43,429 nucleotides of DNA from Chitinophagales bacterium (GTDB taxonomy: Bacteria > Bacteroidota > Bacteroidia > Chitinophagales > Saprospiraceae), in contig JAFLBO010000039.1 in NCBI GenBank assembly GCA_017303475.1, forward strand, positions 1-43,429. Reading direction: 5' to 3'. The notes below the pieces were generated by a model. That model saw only the letters and a program-made list of their open reading frames with translations, ran no database searches and was not told where the DNA came from. Below, piece by piece: positions 7,887 to 16,325 of the stretch. Both the position numbers and the translations under genes were made by a program. Position 1 is the stretch's first letter, and every line of letters begins with the position of its first letter.

Positions 7887-10781
7887 ATGAAGCAAATCTA
7901 CGCTACCATTACGCTCTTGCTGTTTAGCCTGCTTATTGGCAATATGTTGCATGCACAGGTAACCTTGAAAGGCAAAGTTCGTGACGCAGAAACTGGCGAC
8001 GATCTGATTGGGGCCAGTGTGGTGCCCACCAATGCACAAGGTGGCGCACTAACCGATTATGATGGCGCTTTTGTGCTTAAAGTAGAAAAATTGCCGGTCA
8101 CCATCAAAATTTCCTACACCGGTTACGAACCTCAGGAGTTGAACGTAACGGATCCTGCCCAGAAAATAGATATCCGCTTATCTACTGCCAGTATTGTAAT
8201 GGAAGAAGCCGTGGTGGTGGGACAGCGCATTGATGACAAACAAAAAGCGGCGCCGCTCACAGTGGAAAACATGGATGCCCTGGCCATTAAACAAACGGCT
8301 TCAGTGAATTTTTACAACGGCCTGGGTAACCTAAAAGGTGTTGACCTTACCACGGCCTCGCTGGGTTTTACCATCATAAATACCCGAGGGTTTAACTCTA
8401 CCAGTCCGGTTCGTTCACTACAAATTATTGACGGGGTAGACAACCAGGCGCCGGGTTTGAACTTCTCCTTGGGCAATTTCCTGGGGTCCAGTGATCTGGA
8501 TGTGGTGAAAGTTGACCTGATTCAGGGCGCCAGCTCTGCATTTTACGGACCAAATGCCTTTAACGGAGTGATTTCCATGGAAACCAAAAACCCGTTTGTA
8601 CACAAAGGGCTCTCCGCTTCTATCAAATCCGGCGAACGCAACCTTTGGGAAGGCGCTATCCGCTGGGCAGATGCCATCAAAAACAAAAAAGGCGACGAGG
8701 TTTTTGCCTATAAGCTCAATTTTTTCCACCTGCGCGCCAATGACTGGGAAGCCAATAATTATGAACCAGTGACCGGTACTGAATCCGGAGGGCAATTCTA
8801 TACCACCGAGCAAAATCCGGGCAGGTATGATGCGGTAAACATCTACGGAGATGAATATGTGGCCCGATTTGACGGCTCAGCTAATCCAGCCTGGAACAGT
8901 GGTCGCGCCGGTTTGAATATTTATCACCGCACGGGATACCGTGAGGTGGATCTGGTGGATTATAACACCCGGAATACCAAAGCAAATGCCGCATTGCATT
9001 TTCGCACCAATCCAGCCAAAGGATTTGAGTCGCCGGAATTGATCCTTTCCTCCAGCTTTGGCGCAGGTACTACCGTTTATCAGGGTGATAACCGCTTCAG
9101 TCTGCGTGATATCCTGTTTTTCCAGAATCGGATTGAATTCCGCAAAAAAGATAAATTCTTTCTGCGTGCGTATTCCACCAATGAGGATGCGGGCAATTCC
9201 TACGACCCTTATTTCACTGCCCTGAGGATGCAACAGCTCACCAAAGACAACCAGCGCTGGGCTTCCGATTATGAAAAATGGTGGACCTCGCCGGCCCTGG
9301 GCAATGTGTATTTTGGCAAAATGGAGGAGGAATGGGGCTTCCCAACACCAAGTTCCAATACGCCATCCCAGGCTGAACTGGATGCCATTGATGCCTGGAT
9401 GCTGGCTTATCGGGATTCACTGGCCAGTATGCATAGCCTGGCTGAAGCCTATGCCAACCAGGCCCATAACCTGCCAGGGCAAAAAGTGGCTTACGATTAT
9501 TATGAGCCAGGTACAGCGCGTTTTGACAGCTTGTTCAACGACATTACTTCCAAAAAATCTACTCAGGGAGGCACCAAGTTTTTTGATAAGTCGGCCCTGT
9601 ATCATGTGCATGGGGAATATCGTTTTACTCCTAAATGGCTGAATTACTGGCTGGTAGGGGGCAATGTTCGTTTTTACCGTCCGGTATCTGAAGGCACCAT
9701 TTTCTCCGATACCATTACCTACGAAAGAGACGCCAACAACGCCATTATCGACTCCTTCTACCGAAAAATTACCAACTACGAATTTGGTATGTACACCGGC
9801 GTGGAAAAGAACTGGGGCGATTGGAAGTTTAATGGAACGGTACGTGTGGATAAGAATCAAAACTTCAAATGGCTGGCCACACCGGCGGTATCGGCTGTTT
9901 GGAATCCCATGGAGAACAATTATCTGCGCGCCAGTTTCTCTTCAGCTATCCGTAATCCTACTCTCACCGACCAGTACTTGTTCCTGAATGTTGGTCGGGC
10001 AACCTTGCTGGGAAACATTACCGGCTACAAAGACCTGATCACCCTGGAGTCTTTACGGGATTACCTGGCGGTGCCCTTTCCAACGCAGAGCTTGTTGAAA
10101 CGCTTTGATGTAGCGCCTATTCAGCCGGAAAAAGTAAAAACCTTTGAATTGGGTTATCGCACCACTCTGTTCAAAAAACTGTACGTGGATGCAGGGTATT
10201 ATTACAGCATTTACGATAATTTCATTGGCTACAATATTGGAATTGACGCCGAGATCGATCCTTTCTTTGGACTTGATTATCAGTCCATTAAAGCTTATCG
10301 TGTAGCGGCCAACTCCACCAGCACCGTTACAACGCAGGGCTTGGCTTTGGGCATGAACTACTACTTCGGCGACTATTACATGGTGCAAGGAAACTACTCC
10401 TGGAACCGACTGAATTCTGCAGTGGATGATCCCATCATTCCGGCATTTAATACACCGGAGCACAAGTATAATGTTGGCTTGAGCGGAAGAGATTTGCCAT
10501 TGAGCAAAAAAAATAAAAAAATCGTTTGGGGCTTCAATGTGGTGTATAAGTGGATTGAAGGTTTTACTTTTGAAGGTTCTCCGCAGTTTACGGGATATAT
10601 TCCAACGTACGACATGCTGGACGCACAGTTGAACCTGAATGTGCCGGTGAAAGATGCCGGTTTGACTTTCAAAGTAGGAGCTGCGAATATTCTGGACAAG
10701 CGTCGCTACCAAACCTACGGTGGTCCATTGATTGGCCGTATGGCTTATGCCAGTTTGGTGTACGAGTGGAAAAAGAAATAA
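7887..10781 (+). CDS. TonB-dependent receptor with carboxypeptidase-like regulatory domain
   Basis: 964 residues. The signal peptide (1-24, ending NMLHAQ) is followed by a carboxypeptidase D-type regulatory domain (VTLKGKVRDAETGDDLIGAS, to about residue 105) and then a TonB-box/plug region (VMEEAVVVGQR; INTRGFNSTSPVRSLQIIDG; VDLIQGASSAFYGPNAFNGV). The rest is the outer-membrane beta-barrel, ending in an aromatic-rich final strand (MAYASLVYEWKKK). It imports a ligand using TonB energy; the ligand is unknown. An upstream ATG at 7815 would add 24 non-signal residues and is rejected. The secreted hydrolase-like gene starts 97 bases downstream and is probably its functional partner. Confidence 0.92.
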   Translation: MKQIYATITLLLFSLLIGNMLHAQVTLKGKVRDAETGDDLIGASVVPTNAQGGALTDYDGAFVLKVEKLPVTIKISYTGYEPQELNVTDPAQKIDIRLSTASIVMEEAVVVGQRIDDKQKAAPLTVENMDALAIKQTASVNFYNGLGNLKGVDLTTASLGFTIINTRGFNSTSPVRSLQIIDGVDNQAPGLNFSLGNFLGSSDLDVVKVDLIQGASSAFYGPNAFNGVISMETKNPFVHKGLSASIKSGERNLWEGAIRWADAIKNKKGDEVFAYKLNFFHLRANDWEANNYEPVTGTESGGQFYTTEQNPGRYDAVNIYGDEYVARFDGSANPAWNSGRAGLNIYHRTGYREVDLVDYNTRNTKANAALHFRTNPAKGFESPELILSSSFGAGTTVYQGDNRFSLRDILFFQNRIEFRKKDKFFLRAYSTNEDAGNSYDPYFTALRMQQLTKDNQRWASDYEKWWTSPALGNVYFGKMEEEWGFPTPSSNTPSQAELDAIDAWMLAYRDSLASMHSLAEAYANQAHNLPGQKVAYDYYEPGTARFDSLFNDITSKKSTQGGTKFFDKSALYHVHGEYRFTPKWLNYWLVGGNVRFYRPVSEGTIFSDTITYERDANNAIIDSFYRKITNYEFGMYTGVEKNWGDWKFNGTVRVDKNQNFKWLATPAVSAVWNPMENNYLRASFSSAIRNPTLTDQYLFLNVGRATLLGNITGYKDLITLESLRDYLAVPFPTQSLLKRFDVAPIQPEKVKTFELGYRTTLFKKLYVDAGYYYSIYDNFIGYNIGIDAEIDPFFGLDYQSIKAYRVAANSTSTVTTQGLALGMNYYFGDYYMVQGNYSWNRLNSAVDDPIIPAFNTPEHKYNVGLSGRDLPLSKKNKKIVWGFNVVYKWIEGFTFEGSPQFTGYIPTYDMLDAQLNLNVPVKDAGLTFKVGAANILDKRRYQTYGGPLIGRMAYASLVYEWKKK

Positions 10782-10878
10782 GCGGAGCTTACAATATACG
10801 ATTCAAGGCCCTGAAAGACCACGAAAACAAACTTATTGCACAAATCAACTATTGTTAACCTAATTCATCGTCACGGAC

Positions 10879-12417
10879 ATGAAACAAATTGCTACCCTTT
10901 TCACGCTGGCACTTTTGCTGACTGCGGCTGCAGTTACTGCACAGGAGCGCTACAAAGATCCTGTATTTACGGAGGTTACCTCCAATCTTGATGTTTACGG
11001 ATCAAACTTTACCGTGTTGACCATTCCGGTAACTGGACATACTTTGCGTCAGCCACTGGCTATGCGCGTTTATCAGCCTGTTGGCGATACTGAAACCAAG
11101 CGTCCGCTGGTGATTTATTTCCATACAGGTAACTTCCTGCCATTCCCACAGAACTCAGGCTGCTATGGTACGATCGACGATTCTTCCTGTGTGGAGATTG
11201 CCACCCGCCTGGCTAAAATGGGTTATGTTGTGGCTGTAGCTGATTACCGTTTGGGCTGGAACCCGCTGGCTACTACAGAGCTGGTGCGTCGTTTCACCCT
11301 GATCAATGCGGCCTATCGCGGTGTGCAGGACGCGCGTACCTGCGTGCGTTACTTCCGCAAGGATGCTGCTACTACCAACAAGTACAAAATTGACACTGAT
11401 AAAATCATCCTCTGGGGTCAGGGTGCCGGTGGTTACATCACTTTGGCTGCTGCGTCGCTGAACAATTACACCGATATCATCAATACCTCCGAGCCAGGCA
11501 AGTTCATGTTGAACGCAACCACACCGATGGTTATTCAGCCATACAATGGCGATATCTACGGTAACCCGCCTGCACCACAGCAGGTTTGTCTGGTAGACGC
11601 TACGTATAACTCTATCACTGGTATTCCGGTAGGCGATACCCTTTGCGTACCAAACCACGAGGGTTACTCCTCTGATTTTGCTATGGCTGTGAACATGGGT
11701 GGCGCTTTGGGCGACAAAAACTGGCTGGACAACCTGATGCCGCCGCTGGTATCTTTCCACGTAGTGAGTGATCCATTTGCACCATGTGAAGACGGTCTGG
11801 TAGTAGTGCCACTGCCTCCTGACTTCCCTCCGGTAGTAAACGTAACTGGTTCTTGTGGTGTACAGACCCTTATTGAGTCTACCTACCACACCAACGATGT
11901 GTTCAAGCAATCTGACGATTGCAACAACAATGCTTTCGTAGAGGCAGCTAATGCCATCAATGGTGGTCGCGCGGGTTTCTATCCCCTCGTTGGAACCCCA
12001 AACAACCAGTCTGGTCCGTGGGAATGGGCATCCGTTCCACCGGCAACCGCTAACTGTAACACCAACAGCGTAACTGCCCGTGCTTATATTGACACCATCA
12101 TTGGTTACACAGCGCCACTGGCATGCCGTGCGTTGAATATTTGCTGCCTGGTAGGCACTGAAGATCTGGTGAAAGACAACATCCAGCTCACCATCATGCC
12201 AAACCCGGCTACCAGCGAAGTTACCCTTACTGTACCGAGCGAATACCTGATGCAGGGCATCGAGTTGTTTGATGCAAGCGGTCGTATGGTAAGCAGCCAG
12301 TATGGTTTGAGCCACAGCTCTGCGCAACTGGATCGAGGTAACCTGCCTGCCGGCATATATACAGCGAAAGTGTATTTTGCGGAAGGCGTGATGGCCCGCA
12401 TGATTGTGTTTGAATAG
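10879..12417 (+). CDS. Secreted alpha/beta-hydrolase-like T9SS protein lacking the nucleophile serine
   Basis: 512 residues: a signal peptide (1-21), an alpha/beta-hydrolase-type region and a T9SS sorting domain (IQLTIMPNPATSEVTL to the end). The fold is suggested by RPLVIYFHTGNF (oxyanion region, normally HGGGF), by ATRLAKMGYVVAVADYRLGW, and by IILWGQGAGGYITLAAASL at the nucleophile elbow. In esterases of this type the elbow reads GxSAGG; here it reads GQGAGG, so glycine replaces the catalytic serine. It may be a binding protein rather than an enzyme. The position just after a TonB receptor suggests the two handle the same ligand. A terminator follows at 12460. Confidence 0.8.
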   Translation: MKQIATLFTLALLLTAAAVTAQERYKDPVFTEVTSNLDVYGSNFTVLTIPVTGHTLRQPLAMRVYQPVGDTETKRPLVIYFHTGNFLPFPQNSGCYGTIDDSSCVEIATRLAKMGYVVAVADYRLGWNPLATTELVRRFTLINAAYRGVQDARTCVRYFRKDAATTNKYKIDTDKIILWGQGAGGYITLAAASLNNYTDIINTSEPGKFMLNATTPMVIQPYNGDIYGNPPAPQQVCLVDATYNSITGIPVGDTLCVPNHEGYSSDFAMAVNMGGALGDKNWLDNLMPPLVSFHVVSDPFAPCEDGLVVVPLPPDFPPVVNVTGSCGVQTLIESTYHTNDVFKQSDDCNNNAFVEAANAINGGRAGFYPLVGTPNNQSGPWEWASVPPATANCNTNSVTARAYIDTIIGYTAPLACRALNICCLVGTEDLVKDNIQLTIMPNPATSEVTLTVPSEYLMQGIELFDASGRMVSSQYGLSHSSAQLDRGNLPAGIYTAKVYFAEGVMARMIVFE

Positions 12418-12430
12418 AATACCATCTTTG

Positions 12431-12450
12431 TACCGGCGGGTTTAGCCGCC
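12431..12450. repeat. Copy of the GGCGGGTTTAGCCGCC palindrome family
   Basis: TACCGGCGGGTTTAGCCGCC is the same element found three more times at 19419-19511. The GGCGG/CCGCC arms pair around a short loop. It lies 13 bases after a stop codon. Confidence 0.8.
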
Positions 12451-12459
12451 AATACGAGA

Positions 12460-12499
12460 AATCGGCACAGCTGGAAACGGTTGTGCCGATTTTGTTTTT
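12460..12499 (+). terminator. Rho-independent terminator after the hydrolase-like gene
   Basis: AATCGGCACA (12460-12469) pairs perfectly with TGTGCCGATT (12482-12491) around a 12-base loop and is followed by the T-rich TTGTTTTTG. It lies 42 bases after the stop codon. Confidence 0.85.
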
Positions 12500-12508
12500 G
12501 GGGGGATT

Positions 12509-12760
12509 CACCGCGAAGTACGCAAAGGGCGCGAAGAGGATTTTTCACCACGAAGGCACAGAGGCACTGAGAGGGTGGGGCACCGCGAAGTGCGCAAAGG
12601 GCGCAAAGGGGATTTTTCACCACGAAGGCACAGAGGCACTGAGAGGGGGGATTCACCGCAAAGGGCGCAAAGGGCGCGAAGGGGATTTTTCACCACGAAG
12701 GCACAGAGGCACTAAGAGGGGGATTCACCGCGAAGTACGGAAAGGGCGCGAAGTTTTTTA
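12509..12760. repeat. Tandem repeat, 72-73 bp unit, about 3.4 copies
   Basis: Units start at 12509, 12581, 12654 and 12726 with CACCGCGAAG or CACCGCAAAG. Each contains a CGCAAAGGGCGCGAAG block, then GGATTTTTCACCACGAAGG and CACAGAGGCACT. Within the unit there is an 8-9-bp rhythm of CACnAAGG-like words. Because 72 is a multiple of three, the array stays open in the frame of the following gene and creates a false N-terminal extension. Confidence 0.9.
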
Positions 12761-12764
12761 CCGT

Positions 12765-12824
12765 AACGTCGGAAGGGTTTTGGAACCCTTCCGACGTTGT
12801 TGTTACATAAACCCTTCTGACGTT
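12765..12824. repeat. Palindrome AACGTCGGAAGGGTT, copy 1, plus a half copy
   Basis: AACGTCGGAAGGGTT (12765-12779), loop TTGG, then the perfect reverse complement at 12784-12798. A third arm with one mismatch follows at 12810-12824 (AACCCTTCTGACGTT). An identical palindrome lies at 14395-14428. The element runs straight into the promoter-like box at 12834. Confidence 0.93.
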
Positions 12825-12833
12825 GTCGTTTCT

Positions 12834-12841
12834 TATATTTG
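12834..12841 (+). promoter_or_regulatory. -7 element TATATTTG, 4 bases before ATG 12846
   Basis: This is an exact TAnnTTTG match. With transcription expected to start about 4-7 bases beyond the box, the mRNA would begin at or even just inside the start codon. The preceding GTTTCTT is shared with the copy at 14448. Confidence 0.6.
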
Positions 12842-12845
12842 TAAG

Positions 12846-14384
12846 ATGAAACACGTATTCCTTTTATTTGTATTGTTATTGGGGCTTATCCCCATGAAAG
12901 CTCAGCCCTCCATTGAATGGCAGCGCGCTATTGGTGGTTCGCAGGGTGATGAGGCGTTCAGCCTGCAACTTCGCAATACTAACCAGTTAATGGTTGCCGG
13001 ATTTTCTTTATCCAATGATGGTGATTTTCAAGGAGGTTTTGGCGCTACGGAAATTTGGCTGACACAAATGGATTCATTGGGTCAGGTAGTTTGGAGGCAA
13101 CACTATGGCGGAACGGCTGATGATCGTGTACACTCCATCAAAAGTATCCAAGACCAAGGTTGGGTGTTTGCCGGATCAACAAATTCAAATAATTTTCATG
13201 TTTCGGGAAATCATGGCCTGAGGGATGCTTGGGTAGTGAAATTAGATTCAACCGGTAGTATTGAATGGCAAAAATGTTTAGGAGGATCGGGATATGATGA
13301 AGCATGGGATATTGTGGAAACCTCGGATGGAGGCTATATTGTAGTTGGAAATTCGGATTCTAATGATGGTGATTTGCTTGAAAACAATGGCCTGAATGAT
13401 ATATGGATTATTAAACTTGACAATAATGGCTCCTTATTGTGGCAACATACATATGGGGGGTCAGATAATGAAAGAGGGTTTGCTGTTACTTGCACCGCAG
13501 ATGGAGGCTTCATACTGGCTGGCAAGTCATTTTCTGATGATGGGGACGTTGGTGAATTGCTAGGGGGGTATGATTATTGGGTTTTAAAGCTTAATTACGA
13601 AGGAAAAATAGAATGGACACGAATTTTGGGAGGTTCCGGTCATGATGATGGTTCTGATATCATTCAAACGTATGATGGCGGATATGCTGTTTTCGGGCAA
13701 TCCAGGTCAATGGATATGGATGTGTCTGATAACCATGGGAATTATGATCTATGGTTGGTGAAACTAGATCTGGAAGGTAAATTAGTTTGGGAAAGGTCAT
13801 ATGGTGGTACAAATGAAGATTATGGACGTTCAATCATACAATCCTTGGATGGTGGTTTCATCATGGTAGGCCAAACACAATCCACCGATGGCGATGCCGT
13901 TGGTAACAATGGACTGGCGGATGCCTGGATCATAAAAACGGATTCTCTGGGCAATATTGCGTGGCAAAAGTCGCTTGGAGGCACCCAGGATGAACTATTC
14001 CATGCCGTTGAACAAGGGGCAGACGGCGCTATTTACCTGGCTGGTCATGCCAGATCCAATAACGGAGATGTATCAGGGGTGCATGGCAAAATAGATTACT
14101 GGGTGGTTAAACTTGGCGCAACCACCAGCGTTTCCCATGAGCCTATTCCTCTGCGGGTGCAGTTATTCCCCAACCCTTCAGCGCAATGGCTGCAACTGGG
14201 TTTGCCTGTAGTGGAGCAGGATATGCAAGTGCAAATTTCAGATGCCACAGGTGCATTGCAGGGTACATGGAAGGTTCAGTCGGACGCTCGGTTGGATATT
14301 TCCGGGTTGAGCAGCGGGGTGTATTATGTGAGCGTTTTGTCCGTGTCAGGGCAGCGGTATGCGGGGCAGTTTGTGAAGGAGTAG
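12846..14384 (+). CDS. Secreted repeat protein with T9SS sorting domain
   Basis: 512 residues. The signal peptide (1-20, ending IPMKAQ) is followed by about seven repeats of roughly 52 residues. Each repeat has the pattern WQ..(L)GGS..DE, then DGGY(I/V)..G.S.S.DGD, then D.W(I/V)(I/V)KL, probably one beta-propeller blade each. The T9SS domain starts near LRVQLFPNPSAQWLQL. The coding body (13100-13950) looks more AT-rich than its neighbours. The gene is bracketed by two identical palindromes (12765 and 14395). The open frame continues upstream to 12483 only because the 72-bp array has no stops; the signal peptide fixes the start at 12846. Function unknown. Confidence 0.87.
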   Translation: MKHVFLLFVLLLGLIPMKAQPSIEWQRAIGGSQGDEAFSLQLRNTNQLMVAGFSLSNDGDFQGGFGATEIWLTQMDSLGQVVWRQHYGGTADDRVHSIKSIQDQGWVFAGSTNSNNFHVSGNHGLRDAWVVKLDSTGSIEWQKCLGGSGYDEAWDIVETSDGGYIVVGNSDSNDGDLLENNGLNDIWIIKLDNNGSLLWQHTYGGSDNERGFAVTCTADGGFILAGKSFSDDGDVGELLGGYDYWVLKLNYEGKIEWTRILGGSGHDDGSDIIQTYDGGYAVFGQSRSMDMDVSDNHGNYDLWLVKLDLEGKLVWERSYGGTNEDYGRSIIQSLDGGFIMVGQTQSTDGDAVGNNGLADAWIIKTDSLGNIAWQKSLGGTQDELFHAVEQGADGAIYLAGHARSNNGDVSGVHGKIDYWVVKLGATTSVSHEPIPLRVQLFPNPSAQWLQLGLPVVEQDMQVQISDATGALQGTWKVQSDARLDISGLSSGVYYVSVLSVSGQRYAGQFVKE

Positions 14385-14394
14385 TAATTCGCCT

Positions 14395-14428
14395 AACGTC
14401 GGAAGGGTTTTGGAACCCTTCCGACGTT
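14395..14428. repeat. Palindrome AACGTCGGAAGGGTT, copy 2
   Basis: The same 15-bp perfect stem and TTGG loop as 12765-12798, located 11 bases after the T9SS stop codon and ahead of the nucleotidyltransferase promoter. Homology continues downstream as GACGTT..CGTTTCTT.TAT.TTTG. Confidence 0.93.
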
Positions 14429-14455
14429 GGTGTCTTTAGACGTTAGCGTTTCTTG

Positions 14456-14463
14456 TATCTTTG
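14456..14463 (+). promoter_or_regulatory. -7 element TATCTTTG, 8 bases before ATG 14472
   Basis: This is an exact TAnnTTTG match, joined to the copy-2 palindrome by GTTTCTTG. It supports the start at 14472 rather than the upstream in-frame ATG at 14427, which would lie upstream of the promoter. Confidence 0.6.
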
Positions 14464-14471
14464 CCTCTGTC

Positions 14472-15473
14472 ATGAAAGTTGTTATCCCTGTTGCCGGTGT
14501 CGGCACGCGCCTGAGGCCGCATACGTATACCCAGCCCAAACCACTGATGCCGGTGGCGGGTAAACCCATCCTTTGTTATATTGTGGACAAACTCGCTGAA
14601 GCGGGTATCGTGGATTTTGTGTTCGTCATTGGTCACCTGGGCGAAAAGGTGCGGATTTTTATCGAGGAAACTTATCCCAATCTGCATACGGAATTTGTTT
14701 ACCAGGAACACCGCAAAGGCTCGGCGCATGCCATCTGGACTGCCCGTGAAGCCATTGAGGATGAAGATGAAATCATCATCGCTTTCGGTGATACCATTTT
14801 CGATGTGGATCTGGAGCATATGCTGCATTGCCCGCATTCCTGCCTGGGCGTCAAAAAGGTGTCTGACCCCAGGGAGTTCGGGGTAGCAGAATTTGGAGAC
14901 GACGGCCGGGTTACCCGCCTGGTGGAAAAGCCTAAAATCCCGAAATCCAACATGGCTATTGTGGGGCTTTACAAGGTAAAGGAGGTGCAGGGATTGCTAC
15001 GCGCTACAGAACATATCATGCAACACGATATTCGCACCGTTGGCGAGTATCAACTCACCGATGCACTTCAGTATATGGTGGAGCAAGGCACACATTTTCA
15101 CACCATTCCGGTGCAAAACTGGTTCGATTGTGGCAGAAAAGAAGTCTTGCTGGAAACCAATGCCATGCTGCTGGATCAACGCGGCATCGCAGCCAGTCAG
15201 CGGGATGTGCCCAGCTTCGAAAACACGATTTTTATTCATCCGGTGTCTATTGGAAGCAACTGTAATATTGCGCACAGCATCATAGGTCCGCATGTCACCA
15301 TCGGCGATCATGTGCATATCCAGCGGAGTATCGTGAAAGACAGTATCATTGGTAATTTCGCCGGACTGGATGAAGTGGTGCTGAAACACTCCGTAATTGG
15401 CTCAGATGCGAGTATCAGAGGTATGGATCTGAATTTGAATATTGGGGATAATACGGAGATTGATTTTGGGTGA
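14472..15473 (+). CDS. Sugar-phosphate nucleotidyltransferase
   Basis: 333 residues. The N-terminal signature VIPVAGVGTRLRPHTYTQPK with PKPLMPVAGKP marks the nucleotidyltransferase family that makes NDP-sugars from NTP and sugar 1-phosphate. Also visible are the metal-binding region AFGDTIFDVD and EKPKIPKSNMAIVGLYK. The C-terminal third has hexapeptide-type repeats (IGSNCNIAHSIIGPHVTIGD) forming a left-handed beta-helix. It probably feeds cell-surface polysaccharide synthesis; which sugar (glucose with dTTP or UTP, or mannose with GTP) cannot be decided from the sequence. It stands alone between repeat arrays. Confidence 0.88.
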   Translation: MKVVIPVAGVGTRLRPHTYTQPKPLMPVAGKPILCYIVDKLAEAGIVDFVFVIGHLGEKVRIFIEETYPNLHTEFVYQEHRKGSAHAIWTAREAIEDEDEIIIAFGDTIFDVDLEHMLHCPHSCLGVKKVSDPREFGVAEFGDDGRVTRLVEKPKIPKSNMAIVGLYKVKEVQGLLRATEHIMQHDIRTVGEYQLTDALQYMVEQGTHFHTIPVQNWFDCGRKEVLLETNAMLLDQRGIAASQRDVPSFENTIFIHPVSIGSNCNIAHSIIGPHVTIGDHVHIQRSIVKDSIIGNFAGLDEVVLKHSVIGSDASIRGMDLNLNIGDNTEIDFG

Positions 15474-15484
15474 TAGATTGGTTT

Positions 15485-15792
15485 TTTTACCACTAAGCCA
15501 CTAAGGGCACTAAGGGGACTTAAGCGTAGGTTTTTTTACCACTAAGTCACTAAGGGCACTAAGGGGATTTAAACTTAGTGTCCTTAGTGCCTTAGTGGTG
15601 AAAAAAAACACTAGAGAATTTAAACTTAGTGTCCTTAGTGCCTTAGTGGTGAAAAAAAACACTAGAGAATTTAAACTTAGTGTCCTTAGTGGTGAAAAAA
15701 AACACTAGAGAATTTAAACTTAGTGTCCTTAGTGCCTTAGTGGTGAAAAAAATAAACTTAGTGCCCTAAGTTCCTTAGTGGTGAAAAAAACG
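15485..15792. repeat. Inverted and tandem repeat array, 51-bp unit
   Basis: Two CACTAAGCCACTAAGGGCAC-type blocks on the left (15489-15570) face at least four inverted units (TTAGTGCCTTAGTGGTGAAA) on the right. The right side is tandem, with CACTAGAG marks at 15609, 15660 and 15703. The first spacing is 51 bp and the next 43 bp because one unit lacks an 8-bp GCCTTAGT word. Left and right blocks can pair. It fills the whole 344-base gap between the nucleotidyltransferase and the next lipoprotein. Confidence 0.9.
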
Positions 15793-15817
15793 CTAACCTT
15801 CAAAACACTGACTACCC

Positions 15818-16291
15818 ATGAAATTACTTATTCCCTTAGCTGTATTATTGTTGTTAGGATTGTCGTCCTGTGCGCATTATGAGCGCTATGGGTTGGCTAA
15901 ATCCAGGATGCAGAAGCTGAATTCCTCTGGTGTATCAGTGTATCTGGTGGATGCTGCACACCCGCTCACGCGTGGGTGGTTTTTGTCGGAGCCGGTGTTT
16001 GAGGCCCGGAGCGTGAAAGCCAGAATTACTCGTATGTCGGAGGTGGAAACAATGGAGATGTCGCTGATTCGGGATCGCTACGATGCGCGACAGAGCAGGA
16101 ATGATATTTTGTTATTCGCCAAGCCACAATTTGCGGAGTCGCTCCCGGATACTACCAGTATTGTTATTCAGGATCATCAGTTGGAGAAAATTGAGGTGTG
16201 TGAGTTAAATCATTTGCGCACCTATGGCGCCCCCTTGTTGGGATGCACTGGCATGGTGTTTTTGCTGTACCTGGTGACACAGGGTTACTAA
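15818..16291 (+). CDS. Small lipoprotein of unknown function
   Basis: 157 residues. The signal peptide has a lipobox (LGLSSC, cysteine about residue 18). A polar middle follows, and a hydrophobic C-terminal stretch (APLLGCTGMVFLLYLV) could be a membrane helix. I recognise no domain. It follows the 51-bp repeat array and converges with the rhomboid gene, 34 bases apart. Confidence 0.65.
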   Translation: MKLLIPLAVLLLLGLSSCAHYERYGLAKSRMQKLNSSGVSVYLVDAAHPLTRGWFLSEPVFEARSVKARITRMSEVETMEMSLIRDRYDARQSRNDILLFAKPQFAESLPDTTSIVIQDHQLEKIEVCELNHLRTYGAPLLGCTGMVFLLYLVTQGY

Positions 16292-16325
16292 GTACAATGT
16301 CGCGTCCACCGTCCACCGTCTACCG

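Noticed and set aside
11155..12327. A 390-codon open frame on the minus strand inside the hydrolase-like gene
   Set aside because: It is the antisense of a strongly supported gene with signal peptide and sorting domain; the predicted peptide shows no family motifs or signal and its openness follows from codon bias on the other strand.
12483..12845. N-terminal extension of the T9SS gene
   Set aside because: It is the translated 72-bp repeat array; the signal peptide begins at 12846 and a promoter box sits at 12834.
15600..15760. Possible CRISPR array with 51-bp period
   Set aside because: The whole 51-bp unit is repeated, so there are no variable spacers.
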